Part shown: positions 20,781 through 27,902 of the stretch, piece by piece
How the letters are laid out: the number at the start of each line of letters is the position of its first letter
How positions within the stretch are numbered: the stretch's first letter is position 1
Origin: a virus
Length of the DNA: 35,894 bases
Strand: one strand, 5' to 3'
IMG/VR virus record: IMGVR_UViG_3300013126_000109
Coordinates: 1 to 35,894 of that record
Program-made: the position numbers and the translations under genes
The notes under the pieces: generated by a model
What the model saw: the letters and a program-made list of their open reading frames with translations, nothing else
What the model was told of the DNA's origin: nothing
Database searches by the model: none

Positions 20781-21344
20781 TTAGATTTCCGGATGATCGG
20801 GTTGTTCAGGCATAGGTTTGCCTGTACTGCTCATTAATGGTGATGCTGACATCGCTCCAAAACCTCCTCCTGCAATAGGTGCCGCAGCACCAAATGCTGA
20901 TGTAGCAGGTGCTGCTCCAAATGGCGAAGGAGATTTATAACTAGCACTAAATCCGCCAATATTAGCAGATGCACTAAAGCCACCGCCGCTTGGTCCTGAT
21001 CCCGGCGCCGGGCTAATTGTTGGAGCTTTTGTTGCTGCTTCGAGGGCTTTCATTTTGGCATCTTTATCGTTACCGGCCAACATAATTCCTGACAATGTTC
21101 CTGTTAGGAACGTTGCGATAGGAATAATCAATTCAAAGAACTTTTGATCAATCGGCGAAATAGCATTTAAAGGTTGTGTTACAAAAATTATAGAATATAG
21201 CACAACAAAAACAATACCGGTTAACGTTAATGCAAGACAGATTCCAATAAAAAATCTCAACCTGGCCATTAATTGTTCTTCGGTATAGATAAAGTGTTCT
21301 CCTGTTTCTTTATCTTGTTTTATAAATTTAGATAAAATTTCCAT
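20781..21344 (-). CDS. Two-span membrane protein with Gly/Ala/Pro-rich tail, holin candidate
   Basis: 187 residues from the ATG at 21344, which overlaps the upstream stop (TAATG) and has AGGAT 8 bases ahead; an ATG three codons earlier is also possible. Two membrane spans lie at about 30-52 (RFFIGICLALTLTGIVFVVL) and 67-88 (IPIATFLTGTLSGIMLAG). The remaining 90 residues are low complexity (PAPGSGPSGGGFSASANIGG, then AAPATSAFGAAAPIAGGG). Two spans and location in the lysis cassette make a holin possible, but the long tail is atypical. Confidence 0.65.
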   Translation of the reverse strand: MEILSKFIKQDKETGEHFIYTEEQLMARLRFFIGICLALTLTGIVFVVLYSIIFVTQPLNAISPIDQKFFELIIPIATFLTGTLSGIMLAGNDKDAKMKALEAATKAPTISPAPGSGPSGGGFSASANIGGFSASYKSPSPFGAAPATSAFGAAAPIAGGGFGAMSASPLMSSTGKPMPEQPDHPEI

Positions 21345-21616
21345 TATCTGCATCCTTTATTATCAACTACTACTGGAGCTATTGAAGCCGGCACTCCGTC
21401 TTTTGGAGGACCCAATCTTGGATCGCGTTGTCCTTTAAATATATGTTCTGGACAAGTTCTAGTTACATCACACAACGGAAGTTTGCACATATCTTTATCC
21501 CAGTTCGCAGGATTTTGACAGGGATAACGGAAACTATCACCTCCAAATATAGCTAGACCCAACGGTAGGGCAAGTAAAATAATTACCCATTTAAATAATT
21601 TCAAATCTGCATTCAT
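21344..21616 (-). CDS. Small Cys-rich protein with N-terminal membrane anchor
   Basis: 90 residues. One hydrophobic segment at 8-25 (LFKWVIILLALPLGLAIFGG) would be a signal anchor or signal peptide. The rest, outside, has five cysteines (YPCQNPANWDKDMCKLPLCD; RTCPEHIF; NKGCR) and several prolines, so disulfides in the periplasm are likely. It lies between two membrane-protein genes in the lysis cassette. Function unknown. AGGAGCGG lies just ahead of the ATG and a late-type box 35 bases upstream. Confidence 0.65.
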   Translation of the reverse strand: MNADLKLFKWVIILLALPLGLAIFGGDSFRYPCQNPANWDKDMCKLPLCDVTRTCPEHIFKGQRDPRLGPPKDGVPASIAPVVVDNKGCR

Positions 21617-21650
21617 ACCGCTCCTTCTGTTCTAACATAAAATACAATGT

Positions 21651-21658
21651 TATTTACC
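21651..21658 (-). promoter_or_regulatory. Late-type promoter box in the lysis cassette
   Basis: The minus strand reads GGTAAATA, 35 bases before the ATG at 21616, in the 80-base gap after the EF-hand membrane-protein gene. It is one base off the RATAAATA form seen elsewhere in the window, and its position in a real gap supports it. Confidence 0.4.
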
Positions 21659-21696
21659 CAAAAAATCTATAAAACACTATCTTGAATAAACTATTA

Positions 21697-22062
21697 CTAT
21701 AATTCGGGTTCGGACGGCTGCGGCACACGTTTTGGACTAGGTGCAGGTGAAATCCTACTGACTACTGAGCTTTGTCCTTTGCTCATCCAAGCAGTGACAC
21801 CCATATAGGCACCTACTACTCCGGCTTGTGCAATATAAAATAATCCTAGTAGATCTGCCAGTGCTTCGACTCTGCTGTCGGATATAACAGGGCTGAATAG
21901 CAGAACAGTAAAAACGATCATAGAAATAATAGCTACCCAGGCCATTCTACGTTGGCTGTCTGCTTTTTCTTCTCTAAGTTCCAGTTCTAGTAAACGATCG
22001 CTAGCTTCGATATCTCTACGCCCGATTTTGCCATCATTGTCAGTGTCGAATACTGGACTCAT
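21697..22062 (-). CDS. EF-hand membrane protein, possible holin or lysis regulator
   Basis: 121 residues. An N-terminal calcium loop is textbook: DTDNDGKIGRRD at 6-17, with Asp6, Asp8, Asp10, Lys12 and Asp17 in the EF-hand positions. A charged helix follows, then hydrophobic spans at about 42-60 (MAWVAIISMIVFTVLLFSPV) and 69-92 (LADLLGLFYIAQAGVVGAYM). The tail is Pro/Ser-rich (ISPAPSPKRVPQPSEPEL). Two spans beside the spanin genes fit a holin, and the calcium loop could sense ions; both are inference. It overlaps the o-spanin gene by 4 bases. Confidence 0.65.
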   Translation of the reverse strand: MSPVFDTDNDGKIGRRDIEASDRLLELELREEKADSQRRMAWVAIISMIVFTVLLFSPVISDSRVEALADLLGLFYIAQAGVVGAYMGVTAWMSKGQSSVVSRISPAPSPKRVPQPSEPEL

Positions 22063-22331
22063 TTTACTTCATCGAATATTTGCTTCTGCGCATTATACCA
22101 CTCGATCCAGCCATCGACTTTGATTTTACATTCGTGATATTGTGCGTAGTTGTCAGCAACAACACCGATAACTTTTGATAGTTGTTCTGTGCCCGGTTCC
22201 ACGGTCTTTAATGCAGGACAAGCCTTCATCAGTTCTTCCGGAACGCCTGGAAATGTTCTTTTGACTGGTGCTGTGGTTCCCAGACAGCCTGCTAATAAAA
22301 ACGCCGGAAGAATTAAAATTAATCGTTTCAT
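22059..22331 (-). CDS. Outer-membrane spanin (Rz1-like lipoprotein)
   Basis: 90 residues with a lipoprotein signal: MKRLILILPAFLLAGC, lipobox LAGC with Cys16 as the acylation site. The mature part (about 75 residues) is short, with a helical end (DGWIEWYNAQKQIFDEVK). It starts 4 bases inside the i-spanin gene, the usual arrangement for paired spanins. o-Spanins join i-spanins across the periplasm and disrupt the outer membrane at the end of infection. It is longer than lambda Rz1 and less proline-rich, so the call rests mostly on the lipobox and position. Confidence 0.75.
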   Translation of the reverse strand: MKRLILILPAFLLAGCLGTTAPVKRTFPGVPEELMKACPALKTVEPGTEQLSKVIGVVADNYAQYHECKIKVDGWIEWYNAQKQIFDEVK

Positions 22332-22795
22332 TTCTTTTCTTCCTTTAGCTGTCCAGTAGCTGCCATATTAAGTATATCGATAGCTTCTGGTGCGACTTTA
22401 CATTGTGCATCGATTACCCTTTCTTTCTCAACAATAATATTCTTAACTACTTCCTGCACTACTTTTACTTCTTTGATTTTTTCCACTATCTTAGTTCGTA
22501 TCTCTATATTCTTTTCTTTAGATTTCTGTTCAGCAATGGCTACTTTTTCTTCTAATTCACGAACACGCTCACGCCATACCATTTCTGTGCCATAGCTGCC
22601 GAACACATAAGCACCGACAGTGAGAAAAATTATTCCTAATATTTCTGCAGGAAATTTATATTGACTTAGTAATGGCAACCAGCGAACAATTTTGCTGATA
22701 ATGTATAATCCAACTCCTACTGCTACCAGTGCATAGCTTACCCATACAAAGAATGTATCGGGAATAAAACTCAGCATCCAGCTAGTAAGCCACAT
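22328..22795 (-). CDS. Inner-membrane spanin (Rz-like)
   Basis: 155 residues. Hydrophobic spans occur at about 14-35 (TFFVWVSYALVAVGVGLYII) and 50-68 (PAEILGIIFLTVGAYVFGSY). A long charged coiled coil follows (RVRELEEKVAIAEQKSKEKN, then KEVKVVQEVVKNIIVEKERV), then a short tail. A membrane anchor plus periplasmic coiled coil is the i-spanin plan, although two spans are more than the usual one. It lies between the endolysin and the lipoprotein gene. It would assemble with the o-spanin to fuse the two membranes. Confidence 0.7.
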   Translation of the reverse strand: MWLTSWMLSFIPDTFFVWVSYALVAVGVGLYIISKIVRWLPLLSQYKFPAEILGIIFLTVGAYVFGSYGTEMVWRERVRELEEKVAIAEQKSKEKNIEIRTKIVEKIKEVKVVQEVVKNIIVEKERVIDAQCKVAPEAIDILNMAATGQLKEEKK

Positions 22796-22797
22796 TG

Positions 22798-23427
22798 TTA
22801 ATGCGCTCCAAAGATATGCAGTGCGTGATTATAATGTTTCTGTCTATCTTCTAAACCAATAGTACCACCGTTAATACGTTTGGTCAGTGTTAGGATATCT
22901 CCTTTGTCGGCCCACTGATTGAGATTATTTTGTTCCCAGAAGAAACAGGCTGATTGCACAGCACCTTCAAATGTCTGTAGGTATTCACTGGCTTCTTCTA
23001 CCGGGATGTCTAACGAAGCAGCAAAAAATGTGTAATTGTCTTTCCCAGTCAGCTGAATTAAACCTCTACCGCAATATCTCCAACCATCGCCGCTGGCTTC
23101 ATCCCCATTGCCCATACGATTTGCATAGACTCTGTTGGCGATTTTTTCTGGCTTATTGGCATAGGCCGCAGCAGTAGCATCGTCCGGAAAGTACTTAGGA
23201 AACACTTTACGCAGGCTAGGTGCTTTGTAGTTTAGGTTTTCTTTTAAGAAAATAAAACCACCGCTTTCGTGAGCGCATTGTGCTAAGAAAGCTGCTACAC
23301 GTTGTGGTGTGTTAATTTGATACTCTGGAAGTATTTCTGACACAGCTTTGTACCAATTATCCAAATATGGATTCTTCGGAATCATTTCTTTAAGTTGATC
23401 TTTGGTAAAGTTGAATGTAAAACTCAT
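22798..23427 (-). CDS. Endolysin, GH19 chitinase/lysozyme-like
   Basis: 209 residues matching phage GH19 lytic enzymes: FLAQCAHESGGFIFLKENLN at about 48-67 (catalytic acid Glu54, second carboxylate candidate Glu63), DGWRYCGRGLIQLTGKDNY, and a C-terminal INGGTIGLEDRQKHY. The fold is complete with no added cell-wall-binding domain and no signal peptide, so it would need a holin to reach the peptidoglycan. It lies directly ahead of the spanin pair and its stop is 2 bases before the next start. It breaks glycan strands at the end of infection. Confidence 0.9.
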   Translation of the reverse strand: MSFTFNFTKDQLKEMIPKNPYLDNWYKAVSEILPEYQINTPQRVAAFLAQCAHESGGFIFLKENLNYKAPSLRKVFPKYFPDDATAAAYANKPEKIANRVYANRMGNGDEASGDGWRYCGRGLIQLTGKDNYTFFAASLDIPVEEASEYLQTFEGAVQSACFFWEQNNLNQWADKGDILTLTKRINGGTIGLEDRQKHYNHALHIFGAH

Positions 23428-24173
23428 TAGTCTATCCTTTTAAGTAACATGGCCTGACCTTTGTTATCGAACAAAAAGTTCTCGCCAATTTTGGTAATAT
23501 TGTAATCCCCTAATACTTTAGTTAACCAAAAAACTTCGCTGGTTGATTCTTGATCTACTGTAATAGTATCTTCTGTGTTTTCTAAAATGTTCTTGGTGTC
23601 ATCTTCGCCTATTATTTTTAATTTAATAACTTTGTCAAAAGGTTTTTTAATAGTGATAATATCATTTTCTAAACTTAGATCGTCCATAAGGGTTTTGCTG
23701 AAGAATCGTTTGATGCTTTCGGTTTTTACTCTGTTCATGAAACCTTCGTAGGCCATTGGAGTTTCTGGAACGATTTTTCTTAACATTTCTTGATTAGCTT
23801 CGTGTACAGTTGATTCTTTGTGGTATTTGAATTTCCACTTATCGTTACCTGTGAGTTTATTAATACCGTGAGTTAGTTCTTTGATATTTTCTGATAGTTT
23901 TTCGTTTCTTGAAAGTTCTATAAAAACAAAGTATTCGCCTTGATCATTTTCTCCAGAACTTACATCTGCATCCAAAACAAAACCATAACCCTTTTCTACA
24001 AATTCCATTAGATCTTTTGCCGGTGCCCGATCTTTAACTTTAAAAGATAATACGCAGACATCTCGATCCTCACCCATTTTTGATCTATATGTGTCTATAT
24101 CAAAAATAGGATGTACTAGATTAAGTAGATCTTCTGATCTCAATCCCTCATTAAGCTGCTGGTTGTTCTGCAT
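23427..24173 (-). CDS. Conserved T4-like marine phage protein, role unknown
   Basis: 248 residues from the ATG at 24173 (MQNNQQLNEGLRSEDLLNLV). Earlier in-frame starts are inside the upstream gene; AGGATC lies 7 bases before this ATG. Recognisable family segments are PIFDIDTYRSKMGEDRDVCV, ELMEFVEKGYGFVLDAD-like KDLMEFVEKGYGFVLDAD, and VLGDYNITKIGENFLFDNKG at the end. I know this as a conserved marine T4-like phage protein, probably structural or assembly-related. It overlaps the previous gene by 23 bases and shares one base with the endolysin gene. Confidence 0.8.
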   Translation of the reverse strand: MQNNQQLNEGLRSEDLLNLVHPIFDIDTYRSKMGEDRDVCVLSFKVKDRAPAKDLMEFVEKGYGFVLDADVSSGENDQGEYFVFIELSRNEKLSENIKELTHGINKLTGNDKWKFKYHKESTVHEANQEMLRKIVPETPMAYEGFMNRVKTESIKRFFSKTLMDDLSLENDIITIKKPFDKVIKLKIIGEDDTKNILENTEDTITVDQESTSEVFWLTKVLGDYNITKIGENFLFDNKGQAMLLKRID

Positions 24174-24684
24174 TAGACTGATCCTGTACTTGAGTTTCTG
24201 ATGCATCGACGTTGTTATTGACAGCACCAAATTGATTTATGATATCTTCAACTTTATTTTTGTCAAGATTTTTATAACCTCGATTAATGTCTTGCATTAA
24301 TTTTTTAGGCATCAAAATTTTAACTAGCCAAATGTCTTCGATATCGATTTTACCTTTGCGTGTTCCTGATCTGATATCGTCTGGATTTTTTATTTTCCTT
24401 ACTTTTTTTAATGTTGATTCTGCAAATTTAACCTTGCATCCATAATCTAATAATCTAAGACCACCCTTAGGTTCTGGCATTTTATCTCTAGGCCACATAA
24501 ATGTGCATTCGACAAAATATCTGTGCTCCTTGGGACCTGCTACTAATTGCCCATCTAACCAATTATCGTAAACATAGGTATCTAATTCGTCGATTACACG
24601 TTCAAAATCTTTGAGTAAGTTTAAGCTATTATTAGAACCGTAAATTTGTTCTACATTGCTTATAATGTCTTTTATATCTGCCAT
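24151..24684 (-). CDS. Conserved T4-like marine phage protein, partner of the 248-residue protein
   Basis: 177 residues: helical N-terminus (NSLNLLKDFERVIDELDTYV), beta-rich middle (ECTFMWPRDKMPEPKGGLRL), and IWLVKILMPKKLMQDINRG. The last 25 residues are low complexity (VDASETQVQDQSNAEQPAA). I recognise it as the usual neighbour of the 248-residue protein in marine T4-like phages, so the two may act together. A late-type box lies 16 bases before the ATG, and GGGAG is the Shine-Dalgarno. Confidence 0.8.
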   Translation of the reverse strand: MADIKDIISNVEQIYGSNNSLNLLKDFERVIDELDTYVYDNWLDGQLVAGPKEHRYFVECTFMWPRDKMPEPKGGLRLLDYGCKVKFAESTLKKVRKIKNPDDIRSGTRKGKIDIEDIWLVKILMPKKLMQDINRGYKNLDKNKVEDIINQFGAVNNNVDASETQVQDQSNAEQPAA

Positions 24685-24699
24685 GGAGTTCTCCCAATG

Positions 24700-24708
24700 T
24701 ATTTATTC
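24700..24708 (-). promoter_or_regulatory. Late-type promoter box for the 177-residue gene and lysis cassette
   Basis: The minus strand reads GAATAAATA in the divergent gap between this gene and phoH, 16 bases before the ATG at 24684. Transcription would start near 24694, leaving a short leader containing GGGAG. This is a good late-promoter position, since the downstream genes include the endolysin and spanins. Confidence 0.6.
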
Positions 24709-24763
24709 CGCCTAAAACTTAAACATAACTTATAATAAAATTGGCTTCGAGTTAAATAAGTTT

Positions 24764-24806
24764 GTGCTCGGTACGGGCACAACGGTTAAAGGTCCGTGCC
24801 TAGCAC
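24764..24806 (+). promoter_or_regulatory. Stable hairpin in the phoH leader
   Basis: GTGCT (24764-24768) pairs with AGCAC (24802-24806) and GGTACGG (24770-24776) with CCGTGCC (24794-24800), including one G-T pair. A single C/T mismatch lies between the two stems and the loop is 17 bases. It ends 4 bases before the AAAGGAGGG ribosome site (24811-24819). A TATAAT at 24731-24736 could be the -10 box, but no good -35 is seen. It could be an RNA regulatory element or a stabilising leader. Confidence 0.6.
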
Positions 24807-24829
24807 TTATAAAGGAGGGCTAACCTTAT

Positions 24830-25564
24830 ATGAAGCGTAAAAGAGCAGCAGTACTGAAAGCTACTAATTATCAAGAAGAGTCTAATGTAATAAAGCTAGT
24901 AGACAAAAACTATCAAAAACGTCCGAAAGTCCAACTATACCCTAAAAATCTTAATCAAGAAAATTACCTGTTAAAACTTAACAATGAGCAAAAGATGATT
25001 ATTTTTGCCATTGGCCCAGCAGGCACGGGTAAAACTATGTTGGCTGTACAGTGGGCGATTGATCAGTTGAAATACGGATCAACTACTAAAATTATCATAA
25101 CTAGACCAGCTGTTTCAGTAGATGAGCAACACGGGTTCCTGCCAGGTGATCTCCAACAAAAAATGGAGCCTTGGACTAAACCTATAATGGATGTGTTTGC
25201 CGAAAACTATAATGCTAGAGAAATTACTAACATGATAACAGAGGGGGTGATTGAAACCAGTCCTCTAGCATATATGAGAGGTCGAACATTTAAAAATGCT
25301 GTAATTATTGCAGATGAGATGCAGAACGCTACACCTAGTCAAATGAAAATGCTGCTTACTAGGTTAGGTCAAGGTTCTAAGATGATTGTTACTGGAGATT
25401 TGCAACAGGCAGACCGTCCTTCAAATAACGGACTGCTCGAATTCCTTGGGTTGTATAACAACTTTGCAAATCACAGATATGTAGATATCTGTCACTTTAC
25501 AGTAGGTGATGTTGAACGCCACGAGGCGGTTAAGGAGATTCTAGCAATATACGGAGATAATTAA
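24830..25564 (+). CDS. phoH: PhoH-like ATPase
   Basis: 244 residues. Walker A is GPAGTGKT at 62-69, Walker B IIADEMQNATPSQM (about 155-168), and the family signature GSKMIVTGDLQQADRP follows. The N-terminus is basic and disordered (MKRKRAAVLKATNY). PhoH is a phosphate-starvation-linked P-loop ATPase found in many marine phages; its molecular role remains unclear. A strong Shine-Dalgarno (AAAGGAGGG) stands 11 bases before the ATG. It is the only plus-strand gene in the window, with a structured leader and a 22-base palindrome just past its stop, so it is regulated separately from its neighbours. Confidence 0.95.
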   Translation: MKRKRAAVLKATNYQEESNVIKLVDKNYQKRPKVQLYPKNLNQENYLLKLNNEQKMIIFAIGPAGTGKTMLAVQWAIDQLKYGSTTKIIITRPAVSVDEQHGFLPGDLQQKMEPWTKPIMDVFAENYNAREITNMITEGVIETSPLAYMRGRTFKNAVIIADEMQNATPSQMKMLLTRLGQGSKMIVTGDLQQADRPSNNGLLEFLGLYNNFANHRYVDICHFTVGDVERHEAVKEILAIYGDN

Positions 25565-25803
25565 TCGTTAGGGAGGTAGGGGATCAATTGATCCCCTAAC
25601 AACCGTTTATAGAATTCTAACATATCATCGAATCCTGCCTGAGGATTAATAGAATTCATGACACATTTTTTCTCTTTGAAATCGAGAATGACTTTGGCAG
25701 TTTGATAGTGTCGAGTTTTTAAACTATTTTTAAAATCAGTGATCTCGTCCCATTTACCGTTGGGTTTCTGTATATAAGAAACGATCATGTATCTGTACTT
25801 CAT
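25561..25803 (-). CDS. Small conserved phage protein
   Basis: 80 residues: [20 protein letters not shown], then [20 protein letters not shown] and ending [13 protein letters not shown]. The strand-strand-helix look and the pattern are ones I recognise from marine T4-like phages; function unknown. Its 3' end converges with and overlaps phoH by 4 bases, and it carries the 22-base palindrome. It starts with ATGA overlap at the ferredoxin stop. Confidence 0.7.
   Translation of the reverse strand: MKYRYMIVSYIQKPNGKWDEITDFKNSLKTRHYQTAKVILDFKEKKCVMNSINPQAGFDDMLEFYKRLLGDQLIPYLPND
25577..25598. repeat. 22-base perfect palindrome past the phoH stop
   Basis: The sequence TAGGGGATCAA and its exact complement meet without a loop (TAGGGGATCAATTGATCCCC plus TA), 12 bases after the phoH stop and inside the last codons of the convergent gene. 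It could work as a bidirectional terminator (no T run on either side) or a protein binding site. It contains two GATC and one CAATTG. Confidence 0.6.
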
Positions 25804-26123
25804 TCTTCTAACAACGGCAACTTATTAGGTTTACCATTCCATTGTTCTGCATCGGGCAAAGCAGATTTTCTTTTAGTTATGTTAGGCCATTTAGAACTTA
25901 ATCGACGATTTAGATCAGTCCAGAACACCACATCGATATTTTGGTCGTTGTCGGGAACAATGGCATCAACTGGACATTCAGGCACACACACTGCACAGTC
26001 GATACATTCGTCGGGATTAATCACTAGGAAATTAGGACCTTCGTAAAAACAATCAACTGGGCAGACTTCTACACAATCGGTATGTTTACATTTAATACAG
26101 TTTTCTGTAACCAAATAACTCAT
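25800..26123 (-). CDS. fdxA: Seven-iron ferredoxin, FdxA type
   Basis: 107 residues, nearly superimposable on Azotobacter ferredoxin I. All nine cysteines are kept: Cys9, 12, 17, 21, 25, 40, 43, 46 and 50 ([37 protein letters not shown]). By homology Cys9/17/50 bind the 3Fe-4S cluster and Cys21/40/43/46 the 4Fe-4S cluster. The C-terminal tail ([19 protein letters not shown]) is also family-typical. It would carry electrons in the host cytoplasm. It lies directly downstream of gp44 (1-base overlap). This type is proteobacterial, unlike the plant-type PetF found in cyanophages. Confidence 0.95.
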   Translation of the reverse strand: MSYLVTENCIKCKHTDCVEVCPVDCFYEGPNFLVINPDECIDCAVCVPECPVDAIVPDNDQNIDVVFWTDLNRRLSSKWPNITKRKSALPDAEQWNGKPNKLPLLEE

Positions 26124-27040
26124 TATACTATCCTTGCAAGTTTGACTAGAGTAGCAGATAAATTTATTTCTGGATCAACTATGAGAGTGTGATCCACTAA
26201 CCCTTGTTTAATAATCAATATAGCTTTATCTTGATTTTCTTCTGAACCAAAAATATCTAAGTTGTTATACAACCAAACAAAAACTTCCTCCATTTCTTCC
26301 GCCCTTAACTTACCGCAGAGCATTTTTCTCGCCTCATTGATTTTACCATCCTTGAATAATTTAACCATATCAAACTTCCAGTCGGCTTCGCCTGCATCTC
26401 CTTTGTTTGGTGCAGCCAATTTATTATCCTGGACGTTTTGTTGTATAAGATTAATACACTTTCGAAGATCGGGGTAAGTTACCTTGACATAATCGTCTAG
26501 CGTGTCAAGATCGAACTCCACAGCCTCTTCAACAAGAACAGTAGCAACACGAGCGGTAAACTCAGTAAGATCCGTTCGCTCAACGTGAAATCCTTGACAT
26601 CGTGAGTGTATAGCAGGGATAATACGATTAGGGTAGTTACAGGTGAGGATGAAACGAGAAGTTGCATGATACTCTTCCATGACCCCACGTAACGCCGCTT
26701 GAGCGTTCGGACTAAGATAATCAGCTTCATCTAATAGCACCACCTTAAAAGGTCCAAACGGAATCATCTGGACAAAGTTTGTAATTTTATCTCGGACATC
26801 GTCGACTGAGTTAGTACGCGATGCGTTGATTTCTAGGACATCGTAATCTTCGATGCCTAATTCTTGTATAAGAATTTTAGCAAGAGTTGTTTTGCCTATG
26901 CCCGCAGACCCACTGAGCAATAGATGAGGGATACTTTTATCTTTGATCCAAGTTTCTATTTGTTTGCGCTGATGTTCGTCTCTGAACACATAACCATTAA
27001 TTGTTTTTGGCCTGTATTTCTCTACCCATAATTCTTTCAT
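26123..27040 (-). CDS. 44: Clamp-loader ATPase large subunit, T4 gp44-like
   Basis: 305 residues (T4 gp44 is 319). It begins [20 protein letters not shown], then Walker [12 protein letters not shown] (43-53), Walker [14 protein letters not shown] and the SRC box [10 protein letters not shown]. It forms the ATPase ring that loads gp45. Its partner gp62 is normally the next gene; here a ferredoxin follows, and gp62 is not recognisable anywhere in the window. gp43 and gp45 are 18 kb away, so the T4 order is broken. Confidence 0.93.
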   Translation of the reverse strand: MKELWVEKYRPKTINGYVFRDEHQRKQIETWIKDKSIPHLLLSGSAGIGKTTLAKILIQELGIEDYDVLEINASRTNSVDDVRDKITNFVQMIPFGPFKVVLLDEADYLSPNAQAALRGVMEEYHATSRFILTCNYPNRIIPAIHSRCQGFHVERTDLTEFTARVATVLVEEAVEFDLDTLDDYVKVTYPDLRKCINLIQQNVQDNKLAAPNKGDAGEADWKFDMVKLFKDGKINEARKMLCGKLRAEEMEEVFVWLYNNLDIFGSEENQDKAILIIKQGLVDHTLIVDPEINLSATLVKLARIV

Positions 27041-27122
27041 TATTTTCCTCTGTGTCTTTTGCCCATTCGCCTTCGATCATAAAACAAGGTTCTGGTGGTT
27101 CGTGATAGTCTTCGTCATTCAT
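26997..27122 (-). CDS. 41-residue acidic small ORF overlapping gp44 start
   Basis: MNDEDYHEPPEPCFMIEGEW followed by [10 protein letters not shown] and a basic end. It is acidic and has no recognised domain. Its ATG overlaps the stop of the 55-residue ORF in an ATGA, and its last 14 codons run into gp44 in another frame. The chain of ATGA overlaps is the support; the reading is short and could be chance. Confidence 0.5.
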   Translation of the reverse strand: MNDEDYHEPPEPCFMIEGEWAKDTEENNERIMGREIQAKNN

Positions 27123-27286
27123 ACTAGTTCTTCTACAATGCCTAATACTTCGGCCACGATAATCAAAGATCCTCCGATAATCAAGTTTCCGAAACAGATA
27201 TTGGCACCTGCTAGGATTCGAAATCCGCTTTTTACTAGACTGACGTAAAAATGTCCTTTACTTGTATCTTTGGGTTGTATATTCAT
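27119..27286 (-). CDS. 55-residue single-span membrane ORF
   Basis: MNIQPKDTSKGHFYVSLVKS followed by GFRILAGANICFGNLIIGGS and LIIVAEVLGIVEELV. One hydrophobic segment covers about 22-50. ATGA overlaps join it to the genes on both sides. Its length is below common gene-calling cut-offs. It is probably a small inner-membrane protein; function unknown. Confidence 0.6.
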   Translation of the reverse strand: MNIQPKDTSKGHFYVSLVKSGFRILAGANICFGNLIIGGSLIIVAEVLGIVEELV

Positions 27287-27471
27287 TGTTTGTCCTTGAC
27301 ATTTCTATTGGTGTATTCGGAATTAGGATCAATGATTTTATATAAGTTGAAAGGTTTCCAGTACCTGTGTAATAAATTATTAATTATAATAACAGCTACA
27401 AACCAAACAATTAATCCTAACATTGCTAAAATGCTGCTGGCTAAAAATACAGCAGCTACGTCCATATTCAT
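27283..27471 (-). CDS. 62-residue single-span membrane protein
   Basis: An N-terminal span at 4-30 (DVAAVFLASSILAMLGLIVW plus FVAVIII) is followed by a charged soluble tail (LHRYWKPFNLYKIIDPNSEY). It starts in an ATGA overlap with the cytidylyltransferase and ends in another with the 55-residue ORF. Function unknown; the tail lies on the cytoplasmic side if the positive-inside rule holds. Confidence 0.65.
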   Translation of the reverse strand: MNMDVAAVFLASSILAMLGLIVWFVAVIIINNLLHRYWKPFNLYKIIDPNSEYTNRNVKDKQ

Positions 27472-27902
27472 TGTTTCAATCCTTTTTCTACTTCAGCGGC
27501 CACTACACGATTCCGTAGTTCTGTTGTTGAAAAGGAATGCTCCCGCCTATTAAAGTAAAACTCCATACCCTTGTTGATACATTCCCATTTGCCAGTAAAT
27601 TCTTTTTCGGCATATTCATCTCCTAATATTCTAACATTGATAGGATAAGAAAGCAAGATATCTACCAGATCTTTTTCTGTAGCATAGGGAATAACTTCAT
27701 CTACATATTTGCAGGCCTTGACCTGAACAAATCTTTCAAAGACACTTTGTACGGGTTTGTTTTTTTCTGTTGGACGATCAATAGTCGGATCAGTCTGTAA
27801 TCCTACGATAAGATAATCGCATTGTTTTTTGGCTTCCTCTAACATCAGAAGATGTCCGGCGTGGAACAAATCAAATGTTGAGCAGGTAAATCCGATCTTC
27901 AC
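27468..27902 (-). CDS. Cytidylyltransferase-family enzyme (TagD-like)
   Basis: 144 residues from a GTG at 27902 that overlaps the upstream stop (GTGA). An in-frame ATG nine codons earlier gives a longer form with a non-conserved extension. Family motifs are HAGH at about 14-17 (STFDLFHAGHLLMLEEAKK) and STTELR near the end (HSFSTTELRNRVV). It resembles glycerol-3-phosphate cytidylyltransferase, which makes CDP-glycerol, but the phage substrate is unknown. It sits among nucleotide-related genes (MazG-like upstream). Confidence 0.85.
   Translation of the reverse strand: MKIGFTCSTFDLFHAGHLLMLEEAKKQCDYLIVGLQTDPTIDRPTEKNKPVQSVFERFVQVKACKYVDEVIPYATEKDLVDILLSYPINVRILGDEYAEKEFTGKWECINKGMEFYFNRREHSFSTTELRNRVVAAEVEKGLKQ

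Noticed and set aside
26497-26730. 77-codon minus-strand open frame inside gp44
   Set aside because: Overlaps the Walker B region of gp44 in another frame and has no supporting signal.
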